Of a DNA stretch of 64,000 bases, positions 35,855 through 44,650 are shown piece after piece (positions within the stretch are counted from its first letter, which is position 1; each line of letters begins with the position of its first letter). The DNA lies in contig JADZGD010000129.1 of assembly GCA_020854055.1 (NCBI GenBank), positions 1 through 64,000 on the forward strand, given 5' to 3'. Origin of the DNA: Bryobacterales bacterium (GTDB lineage: Bacteria; Acidobacteriota; Terriglobia; Bryobacterales; Bryobacteraceae). The notes beneath the pieces were generated by a model. That model was given only the letters and a program-made list of their open reading frames with translations, was not told the origin of the DNA and did no database searches. The translations under genes were made by a program, and so were the position numbers.

Positions 35855-36193
35855 CTAAACGGAAGGAGGGGCCTGGGCGGGCGCCGCACCGGCCGCCGGC
35901 GCAGGCGCTTCCGCGGTGGCGGCATTCACCAGATCCTTCAGTTCCTTGCTGGGCTTGAAATAGGGAATGCGCTTCGGCGGCACCTCCACGCGGGCGCCGG
36001 TCTTCGGGTTGCGGCCAACCCGGGGCTGGCGCTGCCGCGTGCGGAAACTGCCGAACCCGCGGATCTCGATCTTGTCGCCGGCACGCAGAGATTTAACGAC
36101 ACTTTCAAAGATCGCTTCCACGATCACTTCGGAGTCCTTCCGCGTCATCTCGACGACTCGCGATACTTCCTCTATCAGATCCGCTTTTGTCAT
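35855..36193 (-). CDS. HU/IHF-family DNA-binding protein with Ala/Pro tail
   Basis: A 112-aa nucleoid protein. Residues 1-90 form a standard HU/IHF subunit: MTKADLIEEVS, VVKSLRAGDKIEIRGFGSF, and the DNA-inserting arm RQRQPRVGRNPKTG...PKRIPYFKPSKELK. GRNPKTG in the arm and the length are IHF-like. After residue 90 there is a 20-residue Ala/Pro-rich tail (NAATAEAPAPAAGAAPAQ), not part of the HU fold, which may be a flexible extension as in some actinobacterial and acidobacterial HU proteins. It lies 90 bp downstream of rpsA, the same order as rpsA-ihfB in many bacteria, which supports an IhfB-like identity. Confidence 0.92.
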   Translation of the reverse strand: MTKADLIEEVSRVVEMTRKDSEVIVEAIFESVVKSLRAGDKIEIRGFGSFRTRQRQPRVGRNPKTGARVEVPPKRIPYFKPSKELKDLVNAATAEAPAPAAGAAPAQAPPSV

Positions 36194-36283
36194 GAATGCT
36201 CGTCTCCTTATGATTGGCGAAGTTGCCCGGCGGCTTCGATACTATCCAGCCAACGAAACCGGCGGGAAGCCAGCCTCGCCCGG

Positions 36284-38008
36284 TCAGTGATTTTCACCCT
36301 GGTCCTTGAGGTGCATGGCTTCCTCTATGGTCATTGTCGCGGCTGCCGCCTGGCGCTGGTAATCCTCAAGCCGCGTCCGCTCCTCGTCTTCAGCGATGGC
36401 CCGAACGCTCAGGCCAATACGCTTCTCCGCTTCGTTCAGTTTGATGATCTTAAATTCCGATTCCTCACCAATTTGCAACGGCGGCTGGTCTTCGCGGCGA
36501 TCCGGACTGGAGGGTATCTCCGACGTGTGGCAAAGCCCCTCGACACCCGGAGCCAACTCGACGAACACGCCAAAGGTGGCGGCCCGGACGGGTTTGCCGC
36601 GAACCACGTCTCCCACCTGGTGTTTGCGGAAAAACGTCTCCCAGGCATCCGGCTGAAGCTGCTTGATGCCCAGCGAAAGGCGGCGATTGGGCGCGTCGAT
36701 ATTCAAAATTACCGCCTGAACCAACTGCCCCTTCTTGACGACTTCCGAGGGGTGTTTCACGTGCTTGTTCCAGGACAGATCGGAGACATGAACGAGCCCA
36801 TCCACGCCCTCCTCGATCTCGACAAAAACGCCGAAGTCGATCAGTTTGCGCACGCGCCCTTCCACCACCGAACCGATGCTGTAACGCTCGCCCACGGTGG
36901 TCCAGGGATCGGCTTCCAATTGTTTCATGCCCAGGGAAATGCGGCGTTCCCGGGGTTTCACTTCGAGCACCACGGATTCCACCTGGTCGCCCACGCGCAC
37001 CACCTTGGACGGGTGCTTCATGCGCCGCGACCAGGTCATCTCGGAGATGTGAATGAGCCCTTCCACTCCCGGTTCGAGTTCGACAAAGGCGCCGTAGTCG
37101 GTAACGCTGACCACGCGTCCGATGACGCGCAAACCGGCGGGATAACGCTCCTCGGCCGATTCCCAGGGATCGGGAGCCAGTTGCTTCAACCCGAGCGAGA
37201 TGCGCTCCTTCTCGCGGTCGAACTTGAGGACGCGAACGCTGATGGTATCGCCGACGCTGACGACCTCGGAGGGATGGCCGACACGGCCATAGGACATATC
37301 GCTGACGTGCAACAGGCCGTCGATACCGCCCAGATCCACAAACGCGCCGTATTCGGTCAGGTTCTTGACCACGCCGGTGGTGATGTCGCCCTCGTTCAAC
37401 GTCTCGAGCGCAACCGTCTTGCGGGCGGTCGCCTCTTCCTCAATCGCCAGTTTGCGCGATACCACGACGTTACCGCGACGGCGGTTGAGCTTCACGATCT
37501 TGACCGCGATATCCTGCCCGACCAAGGAATCGAGATTGTGGGTGGGGCGCGCATCCACCTGGGAACTGGGCATAAATGCCAGTACGCCGACATCTACCGA
37601 CAGTCCGCCCTTGGTGCGGCCGATGACGCGGCCCGAGACCAGCAGGGATTCCCGCTGGGCGCGTTCCAGGGTGTCCCAGGCGCGGATTCGCGCGGCCTTT
37701 TCGTGAGAAAGGAGGATGTATCCTTCCACCGCGGGGCGTCCGCGATCGACCATTACGTCAATCGCATCGCCGGGTTGGATCGTGATGCTGCCGTCGGGTT
37801 GCCGGACCTGCTCCACTGGAACGAGTCCTTCACTCTTGTACCCGAAATCGACAATCACGTCCTTGTCGGTGATCTTCAGAACACGACCCTGGAGGATCTC
37901 ACCTTCGGCCGGCGGCGCAAAGTGGCTGTAGTCGTCGATTAGATGTTCGTAATCGTCGTCTGGTTGAACCGGTTGATTCAACGGATGCTGGTCCGCGTTG
38001 GTCGCCAT
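36284..38008 (-). CDS. rpsA: 30S ribosomal protein S1
   Basis: S1 (574 aa) binds mRNA and helps its loading onto the 30S subunit. Six S1/OB repeats can be counted. The first two are divergent (EGEILQGRVLKITDKDVIVD; SGRVIGRTKGGLSVDVG). Repeats 3-6 are canonical, each with G-x-V-x-x-x-T/I-x-[YF]G-x-FV and a VSD/ISE...HPS-like block; the sixth is more divergent. ATG at 38008 (MATNADQ) is chosen because GGGAG sits eight bases upstream; 38014 is an alternative. A near-consensus promoter lies at 38180-38208, giving a leader of about 165 nt, in keeping with the autogenous control of rpsA seen in other bacteria. Confidence 0.95.
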   Translation of the reverse strand: MATNADQHPLNQPVQPDDDYEHLIDDYSHFAPPAEGEILQGRVLKITDKDVIVDFGYKSEGLVPVEQVRQPDGSITIQPGDAIDVMVDRGRPAVEGYILLSHEKAARIRAWDTLERAQRESLLVSGRVIGRTKGGLSVDVGVLAFMPSSQVDARPTHNLDSLVGQDIAVKIVKLNRRRGNVVVSRKLAIEEEATARKTVALETLNEGDITTGVVKNLTEYGAFVDLGGIDGLLHVSDMSYGRVGHPSEVVSVGDTISVRVLKFDREKERISLGLKQLAPDPWESAEERYPAGLRVIGRVVSVTDYGAFVELEPGVEGLIHISEMTWSRRMKHPSKVVRVGDQVESVVLEVKPRERRISLGMKQLEADPWTTVGERYSIGSVVEGRVRKLIDFGVFVEIEEGVDGLVHVSDLSWNKHVKHPSEVVKKGQLVQAVILNIDAPNRRLSLGIKQLQPDAWETFFRKHQVGDVVRGKPVRAATFGVFVELAPGVEGLCHTSEIPSSPDRREDQPPLQIGEESEFKIIKLNEAEKRIGLSVRAIAEDEERTRLEDYQRQAAAATMTIEEAMHLKDQGENH

Positions 38009-38422
38009 GGCCATCTCTCCCGGAGCGTTTGACAGATACCGAGGTCCCGCCGAGCGCACGATTCGAATCCCGGCACACTACCCCTGTGTAAGTCGCCGGA
38101 CATCGAATCCTGAAGCCGCGCACTCCAGCATTTACTGCAACCTAGCTCTGACAAGCCATTGAAAGATCAGTACTTCAGAACTATAGCCGAGCCCGGTGTG
38201 GTTGTCAACCGAGTGTAGGATCACTTGCTGGAGCCACCCGGCGGGCTCACGCACACCGCCCGCGTCCGCCTTTTTCTCCCCATAAGGAGCCTCGCGATCG
38301 CCGGCCGCCGCCAAAATCTGCAGCGAACCGGAAACGATCAACATCTTCTTGCCCGTCTATAGTTTAGCAGATGTCAAGAAGCAGCGTGAGAACGGCTTAT
38401 GCGCCGGCGCGCCGGTTGGCGA
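38009..38422. other. 414-bp intergenic region upstream of rpsA
   Basis: On the minus strand it holds the rpsA promoter and long leader. The part from 38210 to 38422 has no gene I can support. A 70-codon frame at 38132-38344 runs through the promoter and is not credited. Confidence 0.7.
38180..38208 (-). promoter_or_regulatory. Near-consensus sigma70 promoter of rpsA
   Basis: Read on the minus strand: TTGACA (38208-38203), a 17-bp spacer, TATAGT (38185-38180). This is a perfect -35 with a 5-of-6 -10 at ideal spacing, the strongest promoter in the window, as expected for a ribosomal protein gene. Transcription should start near 38173. Confidence 0.85.
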
Positions 38423-39247
38423 TCAGTGAACTTCGGGCTGGTCGTAGCCAGCCAGACGCCGAACCCAGATGTTGCGGTAACGAACGGGCGTATCGTGGTC
38501 CTGGAGCGCCAACGGTTCTTCGGGCGCATGAGGGGTGTAAACCCCAACCTGGCGGTGGGCCATGGCGCCGATAATCTCCTTGCGGTTGTGCAGCAGGATT
38601 CCGTTCAGAAACACGGTGACATTAGCCCGCTTAACCACCGTGGCGCCGTCGAATCTGGGAGCCTCAAAGACGATATCGTACGACTGCCATTCGCCCGGAG
38701 GACGCACGGCATTGACCAGCGGCGGCCACTGACCGTAGATCGCCCCCGCCTGGCCGTCGGCATAGGTGGGATTGTTCCAGGAATCGAGTACCTGAATTTC
38801 GTAACGTTCCATCAATAAGATGCCACTGTTGCCACGCCACTGGCTGGTTCCTTCCACTTTGGTGGGAGCGGCCCATTCGATGTGATACTGCGCGTCGCCG
38901 AATTTCTCTCTCGACACCAGGTCGCCGGACCGGCCGACGCATTCCACCCAGCCATCACCAAGTTTCCAGGCCGGCGGCACCAGCGCGCCTTTTTTCTTGC
39001 ACATCCAATGCGAGAGGTCCCGGCCATTGAATAGAACGATGGCGTCCGAGGGAGGATCTCCCGGTTTGGCGCCGGGCGTCACCATGCGCGGACGCGGGCG
39101 ATCGATATCATGCACTCTCCACTTCTGTCCGGGCAAGACCGGCGTATCCGTATAGCCGAGGGGGGCGTGACGCTCCTCGGCCGCAAGCCAGATGGCGCTA
39201 CAGGTCACCGCCACCAGGATGAGCCCACTGGTTCGATTCCGTTTCAT
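38423..39247 (-). CDS. Exported DUF1080 protein (3-keto-disaccharide hydrolase-like)
   Basis: A 274-aa exported protein with a DUF1080 domain, a concanavalin-like beta-jellyroll that in some members hydrolyses 3-keto-glycosides. Signal peptide MKRNRTSGLILVAVTCSAIWL. Domain landmarks are IVLFNGRDLSHW, WVECVGRSGDLVSREKFGDAQYHIEW, the glycine-rich RGNSGILLMERYEIQVLDS, GEWQSYDI and the final VRYRNIWVRRL. These exported proteins are common in Acidobacteriota and Planctomycetota and are linked to plant-polymer or glycoside breakdown. ATG at 39247 is preferred since it opens the signal peptide. Divergent from the UroD-like gene. Confidence 0.88.
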   Translation of the reverse strand: MKRNRTSGLILVAVTCSAIWLAAEERHAPLGYTDTPVLPGQKWRVHDIDRPRPRMVTPGAKPGDPPSDAIVLFNGRDLSHWMCKKKGALVPPAWKLGDGWVECVGRSGDLVSREKFGDAQYHIEWAAPTKVEGTSQWRGNSGILLMERYEIQVLDSWNNPTYADGQAGAIYGQWPPLVNAVRPPGEWQSYDIVFEAPRFDGATVVKRANVTVFLNGILLHNRKEIIGAMAHRQVGVYTPHAPEEPLALQDHDTPVRYRNIWVRRLAGYDQPEVH

Positions 39248-39490
39248 ATCGCTACCAACGATTGCCAGCGTATCAGATCCAACGGGCATCCGAGCAGGCA
39301 GTTTTGAACGACCGGCACGATCTGTTCAGACAGACTGAAGCAGAGGCGCCGCCCGGCGGAGTGTTGGATCCATGGCGCTATCGAAAGAGCGGAATGAATA
39401 GCCGTTTGAGCGCACTGAACGCCATCCGGGATCCAATCCGCGCCTGCCACCGTGTGGGACAATTTGGGTGTACGCAAACACTGCATATCC

Positions 39491-40645
39491 ATGACTGGAC
39501 GAGAGCGGATTCTAGCTGCGTTCCATGGCGGCGAGATCGACCGGGTGCCTTTTTGCCCCAATATTTACTATTGGTTCTACCGGAACCTGGCAGCCGGGAC
39601 ACTGCCGGCGGCAGTGGACTCCGCGCGGCATCCTTTTGACGCGCTGCGAGCACTGGGAGCGGACATCCTGGCGCGGTGGGACACGCAGAAGGCGACCAAA
39701 GAGGTCTTTCTGGCGGGTGAGTACTCGGAAGAATATGCCGGGGCGAGCGGTTTCGCCAGGCCGCTGATAACCGCCTTCAATACGTACCCGGCCGGGCGCA
39801 ACCAAGTTCGCCGCCGCTTCGAGACGCCATTCGGCACGCTGACCAGCAGTTGGACGGTAACACCGGAGGCGGGCGCGGATTTCGAGTCCGAATTCTGGTG
39901 GAAGAGGTGGGAAGAGTATTCCGCGATCCGGTACATGCTGGAGGCGCGCGATTATCAATTCGACGCCGGGTTGTTCGACGAGTGCACCGGGCGCGTGGGT
40001 GAGGATGGGGTGATGATGGTCCACATTACCCAATCGCCACTGAAGACCTTTCATTGGCTGGCAGGAGCCGAGCAGGCCAACTTCTTCCTGGCGGATCACC
40101 CGAAACAGATGCGGGAACTGGCGGAAATCCACCAGGCGCAGGCGTTGAACTTCCTGGAGACGGTGGTGGACCACCCCACCGCCCAGATCTTCATTTCACT
40201 CGAGAACCTGGATTCGTTTTTTTACTCCCCTTCCCTCTACCACGAGTACTGTAACGAGTTTTTCCGGAGGGCCGGCCGGATCATACACAGCAGGGGCAAG
40301 AAGTTCGTGGCGCACGCCTGCGGGCACAACCGCATCCTGCTGCCGGCGGTAGCCGCCGCGGGAGTGGATTGCCTGGAAGGACTGACTCCGCCTCCGCTGG
40401 GCGATGTCCCGCTGGCGGAAGCGCGCGAGCTGGCCCGCAGCCCGGAACTGGTGATCAATGGAGGAATTGTTGGCGAGCTGCTGGAGCGGGCGGATGCGAG
40501 GGAGCGGATTTTCGAATACACGCGCCAGTTGTTTCAGGCGATGGGCGACCGGCGGCGGTTTCTGTTCGCCTCCAGTTGCAGCACTCCGGCCAACGCGCGG
40601 TGGGAGAACCTGGAAGCATTCCGCGATGCGGCCGGCCGGGCCTGA
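39491..40645 (+). CDS. Uroporphyrinogen decarboxylase-fold protein, MtaA-like
   Basis: A 384-aa protein of the UroD family (TIM barrel). It opens with MTGRERILAAFHGGEIDRVPF, usual for the MtaA/MtbA branch that transfers methyl groups from corrinoid proteins. The potential zinc site is visible as HACGH (coded at 40313-40327) with a later Cys in SSCSTP, whereas genuine heme-pathway UroD has N-terminal Arg residues for the propionates (FMRQAGR) that are absent here. It is therefore more likely a methyltransferase or a demethylase component than a heme enzyme. No corrinoid protein or partner gene is adjacent. Convincing fold, uncertain substrate. Confidence 0.82.
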   Translation: MTGRERILAAFHGGEIDRVPFCPNIYYWFYRNLAAGTLPAAVDSARHPFDALRALGADILARWDTQKATKEVFLAGEYSEEYAGASGFARPLITAFNTYPAGRNQVRRRFETPFGTLTSSWTVTPEAGADFESEFWWKRWEEYSAIRYMLEARDYQFDAGLFDECTGRVGEDGVMMVHITQSPLKTFHWLAGAEQANFFLADHPKQMRELAEIHQAQALNFLETVVDHPTAQIFISLENLDSFFYSPSLYHEYCNEFFRRAGRIIHSRGKKFVAHACGHNRILLPAVAAAGVDCLEGLTPPPLGDVPLAEARELARSPELVINGGIVGELLERADARERIFEYTRQLFQAMGDRRRFLFASSCSTPANARWENLEAFRDAAGRA

Positions 40646-40690
40646 CCGATTCCGTTGGGCGGCGGCATCCATATGCTAAGTTAAACGGTG

Positions 40691-41161
40691 ATGCAGCTTT
40701 CCGATGCATTTCTTGCGCTGGGCCAGGAGTCATTCGGCCAGTTGTTGCGTAGTATCTCGATTGGCAGGTTGAAGACCTACCAGCTTTACGACCGCATCAA
40801 GGCTCGCGCGCACACGGCCAAATTGAATTCAGAGAGTCTCCGCAAGGCGGCTCCCAGGCTGTGGCCACGAATCGAGCAACATGACGAGGAGTTCTGCCAG
40901 GACCTGGCCCAAGCGATCCTGGTTTCTGAACTCGACATGATCCGGGCAGTACTGGACTTTCTGGAAATCCCCAACGAAGACGGGTTCTTCGCCAAGGACG
41001 TGGAAGCGGCCAAGTACCTCACCGAGGGCTGGCAACAGCGCGTGTGGGACCAGTTCCACGGGAAGTACGCGCCGGCATCGGTACAGTTCTACATTAACCA
41101 CCTGGCATGGGAACTGGACAAGAACGCCGCCATCTTCGTGCCCTCTGGTCCTACGGATTAA
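40691..41161 (+). CDS. Conserved-looking hypothetical protein upstream of pheS
   Basis: A 156-aa soluble protein, mainly helical, which I do not recognise. It has no Cys pair, signal peptide or membrane segment. Notable parts are LRSISIGRLKTYQLYDRIKA near the start and the aromatic FYINHLAWELDKNAA near the end. ATG at 40691 follows a GTG at 40688; either could serve. It ends 16 bp before pheS, so it may be co-transcribed with the phenylalanyl-tRNA synthetase genes. Length, base composition and placement support a real gene, but the function is open. Confidence 0.7.
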   Translation: MQLSDAFLALGQESFGQLLRSISIGRLKTYQLYDRIKARAHTAKLNSESLRKAAPRLWPRIEQHDEEFCQDLAQAILVSELDMIRAVLDFLEIPNEDGFFAKDVEAAKYLTEGWQQRVWDQFHGKYAPASVQFYINHLAWELDKNAAIFVPSGPTD

Positions 41162-41177
41162 AATAGAAATTTCCAAC

Positions 41178-42200
41178 ATGATCGAACAGACATTCGAGAG
41201 GCTGGAGAGCCGCTCGCGCGAACGGATCGCCGCCGCAATGTCCCGGGAGGAGCTGGAAGCCGTGCGCGTGGACGTGCTCGGCCGCAAGGGGGAGCTTGCC
41301 CGGATCAGCAAAGAGATGGGCAGCCTGACGGCGGAGGAACGGGCCCGCGTCGGCAAGTTGCTCAACGGCGCCAAACAGGGACTGGAGGCGGCGCTGGAGG
41401 CCCGCAAGGCGGAGTTTGACCGCGCCGCGCTGGCAGCCAGGCTGGATGCCGAGTGGGTGGATTTGACGCTGCCGGCAACAGGGGCGCCGCGTGGCAGCCT
41501 GCATCCAATCACCATCATCCAGTCGGAAATCGAAGACCTGTTCGTGTCGATGGGATTCACGGTGCTGGACGGACCGGAAGTAGAGACTGAATACAACAAC
41601 TTCGATGCGCTGAATATTCCACCCGACCATCCGGCGCGGGACATGCAGGACACGTTCTGGCTGAAGAGCGGGCAACTGCTGCGGACACACACTTCCCCGG
41701 TGCAGGTACGAGGAATGCAAAAGCTGGGGCCTCCGCTGCGGATGATCGCCCCCGGCAGGGTATTCCGAAACGAAGAAGTGGACGCCAGCCACGAGCACAC
41801 GTTTTACCAGCTGGAAGGGATGATGGTGGACCGGGAGGTATCGGTCGGCAACCTGATCTACTTCATGAAGACGCTGCTCAGCTCCATCTTCCGGAAGGAC
41901 GTTACGGTGCGGCTGCGGCCGGGCTACTTCCCGTTCGTGGAGCCGGGCTTTGAGTTGGACATCGAGTGCCTGATCTGCGGCGGCGCCGGGTGCCCGGTCT
42001 GTAAACAGAGCGGATGGGTGGAACTGCTGCCGTGCGGGCTGGTGCAGCCCAACGTACTGCGGATGAGCGGCATCGATCCGGAGGAATGGAACGGCTTCGC
42101 CTTTGGACTGGGGCTGACGCGGCTGGCGATGATGCGCTATGCGATCGACGACATCCGGCTGTTGCAGGGTGGCGATTTGCGGTTCCTCCATCAGTTCTGA
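41178..42200 (+). CDS. pheS: Phenylalanyl-tRNA synthetase alpha subunit
   Basis: The catalytic subunit of the (alpha-beta)2 enzyme that charges tRNA-Phe. 340 aa: an N-terminal coiled-coil (about 1-85) that contacts tRNA, then the class II catalytic core with HPITIIQSEIEDLFVSMGF, ETEYNNFDALNIPPDHPARDMQDTF-type motif 2 surroundings, GRVFRNEEVDASHEHTFYQLEG and motif 3 GLGLTRLAMMRYAIDDIR. In the middle is the Cys-rich segment CLICGGAGCPVCKQSGW. pheT follows after 21 bp. No T-box or Phe-rich leader peptide is visible upstream. Confidence 0.97.
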   Translation: MIEQTFERLESRSRERIAAAMSREELEAVRVDVLGRKGELARISKEMGSLTAEERARVGKLLNGAKQGLEAALEARKAEFDRAALAARLDAEWVDLTLPATGAPRGSLHPITIIQSEIEDLFVSMGFTVLDGPEVETEYNNFDALNIPPDHPARDMQDTFWLKSGQLLRTHTSPVQVRGMQKLGPPLRMIAPGRVFRNEEVDASHEHTFYQLEGMMVDREVSVGNLIYFMKTLLSSIFRKDVTVRLRPGYFPFVEPGFELDIECLICGGAGCPVCKQSGWVELLPCGLVQPNVLRMSGIDPEEWNGFAFGLGLTRLAMMRYAIDDIRLLQGGDLRFLHQF

Positions 42201-42221
42201 CAAGAGGCGCGAACAAGCAAC

Positions 42222-44567
42222 GTGAAATTCTCATACAACCAGATTCGTGATTTGGTGGAAGGTCTCGAGACGGCGCCCGAAGCGCTGAAGGGCCTGATCA
42301 CGATGAAGACGGCCGAGTGTGAGGGGATCGAGCAGATCGGAGAGCACCTGGCCCGGGTTTGCGCGGCGCGGGTGGTGTCGGTGGAACCGATCGCGGGTAC
42401 CCACAACGTCAAGGCGAGCGTCGAGACCGGGCGCTACGGTGAGCGGACGGTGGTGTGCGGCGCGCCCAACTGCCGCGCCGGGATGGTGACGGCGTATGTT
42501 CCGGCGGGAACCCGGCTGGGCGCGGCGACGATCGATAAGCGCACCGTGAACGGCGTCGAAAGCGACGGCATGCTGGCCAGCGGGGCCGAGCTGGGGTTGA
42601 ACCGCGACGCCGAAGGCGTGCTGGAACTGGACGTTGAACCGGGTTCGCCGATTCCCGGCTGCGAGCCGGACGCGACGATCGAGATCGACAACAAGAGCCT
42701 GACGCACCGGCCGGATTTGTGGGGCCACCACGGCATGGCGCGAGAAGTGGCGGCGATCACCGGCAACCGGCTGAAGGACCCGGTAAACCCGCGGCGGATC
42801 CCGGCAGGCGAGGCGGTGGTCAAGATCGAGATTCCGGACTTCACGCTGTGCCCCCGCTATAGCGCGCTGGTATTTGAGAACGTCACGGTGAAGGCATCGC
42901 CGTTGTGGCTGCAGTACCGGTTAACGGCAATGGGGCTGAACCCCATCAATAACATCGTCGATGCCACCAACTACCTGATGGCGATGCTGGCGCAGCCGAT
43001 GCACGCCTTCGATCGGGATAAGCTGACGGGCGATACGATCCGGGCGCGGCCGGCGCGGCCGGGAGAACGCATTCAGGCGCTCAACGGCGAATGGTACGAA
43101 CTGGCGCCCGCCGACCTGGTGATTGCCGATGGGGCCGGGCCGGTTGCCGTCGCCGGCGTCATTGGCGGCATGGATTCGGCGATCAGCGGCTCGACGGCGA
43201 GGATCGTTTTTGAAAGCGCCAATTTCCAGGCGGCCGGCGTCCGCCGGACATCGGCGCGGTTGAAGCTGCGGACGGATGCCTCGATCCGGTTCGAGAAGTC
43301 GCAGGATCCCGCGAATACCATACGGGCGTTGGCCATGGCGGTGGAACTGCTGGAACAGGTTTCGCCGGGCATCCGCCTGGTGGGAGGGCTGGCCGACGCT
43401 TACCGGCCGAAGCCCGCGCCGGCGCCGATTTCGCTCCCGTTGGGGTGGCTGGATCGCAAACTGGGCCGGCACATCGAAGAGGCCGAAGTGACGTCGATTC
43501 TGGAGAGCCTGGAGTTCGGCGTCAGCCGGCAGACACCCGGCGTGTTGAGCGTAACGGTGCCCAGTTGGCGGGCCACCAAGGACGTCTCGCTGAAGGACGA
43601 CCTGGTGGAGGAGGTGGGGCGGATCATCGGGTACGGATCGATACCACCGGCGCCGCCGATGGTGGCGGCCCGGGTGCCGGCGGCCAACCGGGAGCGGGCG
43701 TTCCAGCACGAGGTGCGAGCGATGCTGGCGGCACGAGGCTATACGGAGGTCTACAACTACTCGTTCATCGGCGGGGAGGCGGCGCGACGCTTCGGCTACG
43801 AACCCGGCGCGCTGGTGGAGGTGGCTAATCCGATTGCATCCGACCAGAGCCTGTTACGCCCCAGCCTGCTACCGGGAATCTGGAAGAACGTGGTCGAGAA
43901 CGCGCGAAATTTCGAGAGTTTCCGGCTGTTCGAGATCGGGTTGGAGATTCACCCGGCAAACGCCGGCGCGGACCTGCCGCGACAGGTTTCGCACCTTGCG
44001 GTGTGTAGCGCAGCGCGCCAGGAGGCGTCGCCGGCGGCGGCGCTGTTCGAGTTGAAGCGCGCGGCCGAGTGTCTGATGCCGGGGGCCCAGGTGCGTCCGG
44101 TGGAGCCGAAATGCTATGAGCATCCGGTGCGGGCGGCGGTGGTCGATTGGCATGGGGAAACCGTGGGGCGTTTGTTCGAGCTCCATCCATCGATGGTGGA
44201 GAGCGGGCGGGCGGCGGTGCTCGACATTGACCTGGAGGCGATGGAGCGGGCGCGGCCGGCGATGAAGCGGTATCAACCGATCCGGCGGTACCCGTCGAGC
44301 GCGTTCGATCTTTCGGTGGTAGCGGAGTTGCGGGAACTGGTTGGCGGAATCGAACAGAAACTGGCCCGTCTGGCAGGCGAACCGCTGGAGGCAATCGAGT
44401 TCGTGCGGCAGTACTCGGGACCACCTTTACCGGCTGGGAAAAAGAGCGTCTCGTTCCGGTTGACGGTGGCGGCGGCGGACGGCACGCTTTCGAGCGAAGA
44501 GGTTGGGGCGATTCGCGGGCGCATTATTGACGGGATGCAGCAGTCAGGCTACGAATTGCGGATCTGA
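42222..44567 (+). CDS. pheT: Phenylalanyl-tRNA synthetase beta subunit
   Basis: The structural and editing subunit of phenylalanyl-tRNA synthetase (781 aa). In order: an N-terminal OB-fold tRNA-binding domain (about 35-150, ETGRYGERTVVCGAPNCR), the B3/B4 editing module (about 210-390, NPINNIVDATNYLMAMLAQPMHAFD), the B5 domain, a catalytic-like B6-B7 core with VEEVGRIIGY and NPIASDQSLLRPSLLPG, and a C-terminal ferredoxin-like anticodon-binding domain (about 690-781, YPSSAFDLSVV). GTG start with KFSYNQIRDLV immediately after, as expected for PheT. Forms an operon with pheS. Confidence 0.97.
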   Translation: MKFSYNQIRDLVEGLETAPEALKGLITMKTAECEGIEQIGEHLARVCAARVVSVEPIAGTHNVKASVETGRYGERTVVCGAPNCRAGMVTAYVPAGTRLGAATIDKRTVNGVESDGMLASGAELGLNRDAEGVLELDVEPGSPIPGCEPDATIEIDNKSLTHRPDLWGHHGMAREVAAITGNRLKDPVNPRRIPAGEAVVKIEIPDFTLCPRYSALVFENVTVKASPLWLQYRLTAMGLNPINNIVDATNYLMAMLAQPMHAFDRDKLTGDTIRARPARPGERIQALNGEWYELAPADLVIADGAGPVAVAGVIGGMDSAISGSTARIVFESANFQAAGVRRTSARLKLRTDASIRFEKSQDPANTIRALAMAVELLEQVSPGIRLVGGLADAYRPKPAPAPISLPLGWLDRKLGRHIEEAEVTSILESLEFGVSRQTPGVLSVTVPSWRATKDVSLKDDLVEEVGRIIGYGSIPPAPPMVAARVPAANRERAFQHEVRAMLAARGYTEVYNYSFIGGEAARRFGYEPGALVEVANPIASDQSLLRPSLLPGIWKNVVENARNFESFRLFEIGLEIHPANAGADLPRQVSHLAVCSAARQEASPAAALFELKRAAECLMPGAQVRPVEPKCYEHPVRAAVVDWHGETVGRLFELHPSMVESGRAAVLDIDLEAMERARPAMKRYQPIRRYPSSAFDLSVVAELRELVGGIEQKLARLAGEPLEAIEFVRQYSGPPLPAGKKSVSFRLTVAAADGTLSSEEVGAIRGRIIDGMQQSGYELRI

Positions 44568-44650
44568 AGGGCGGGGGCGGGTGGAGCGGCGACGCCGGTT
44601 CTCCCCTCAGCCGTTGGTTGATAGACTGGTTGAGGCAGGCCGAGACCAGC

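Noticed and set aside
35486..37942. Very long (818-codon) plus-strand frame
   Set aside because: It is antisense to HIT, HU and rpsA, all firmly identified; long antisense frames are a common by-product of GC-rich codon usage.
38040..38080. tRNA-like T-loop GATTCGAATCCCGG
   Set aside because: The flanking 5-bp stems do not pair, no anticodon or acceptor arm can be folded around it, and it falls in the rpsA leader.
38132..38344. 70-codon minus-strand frame upstream of rpsA
   Set aside because: It runs straight through the near-consensus rpsA promoter and has no recognisable protein features.
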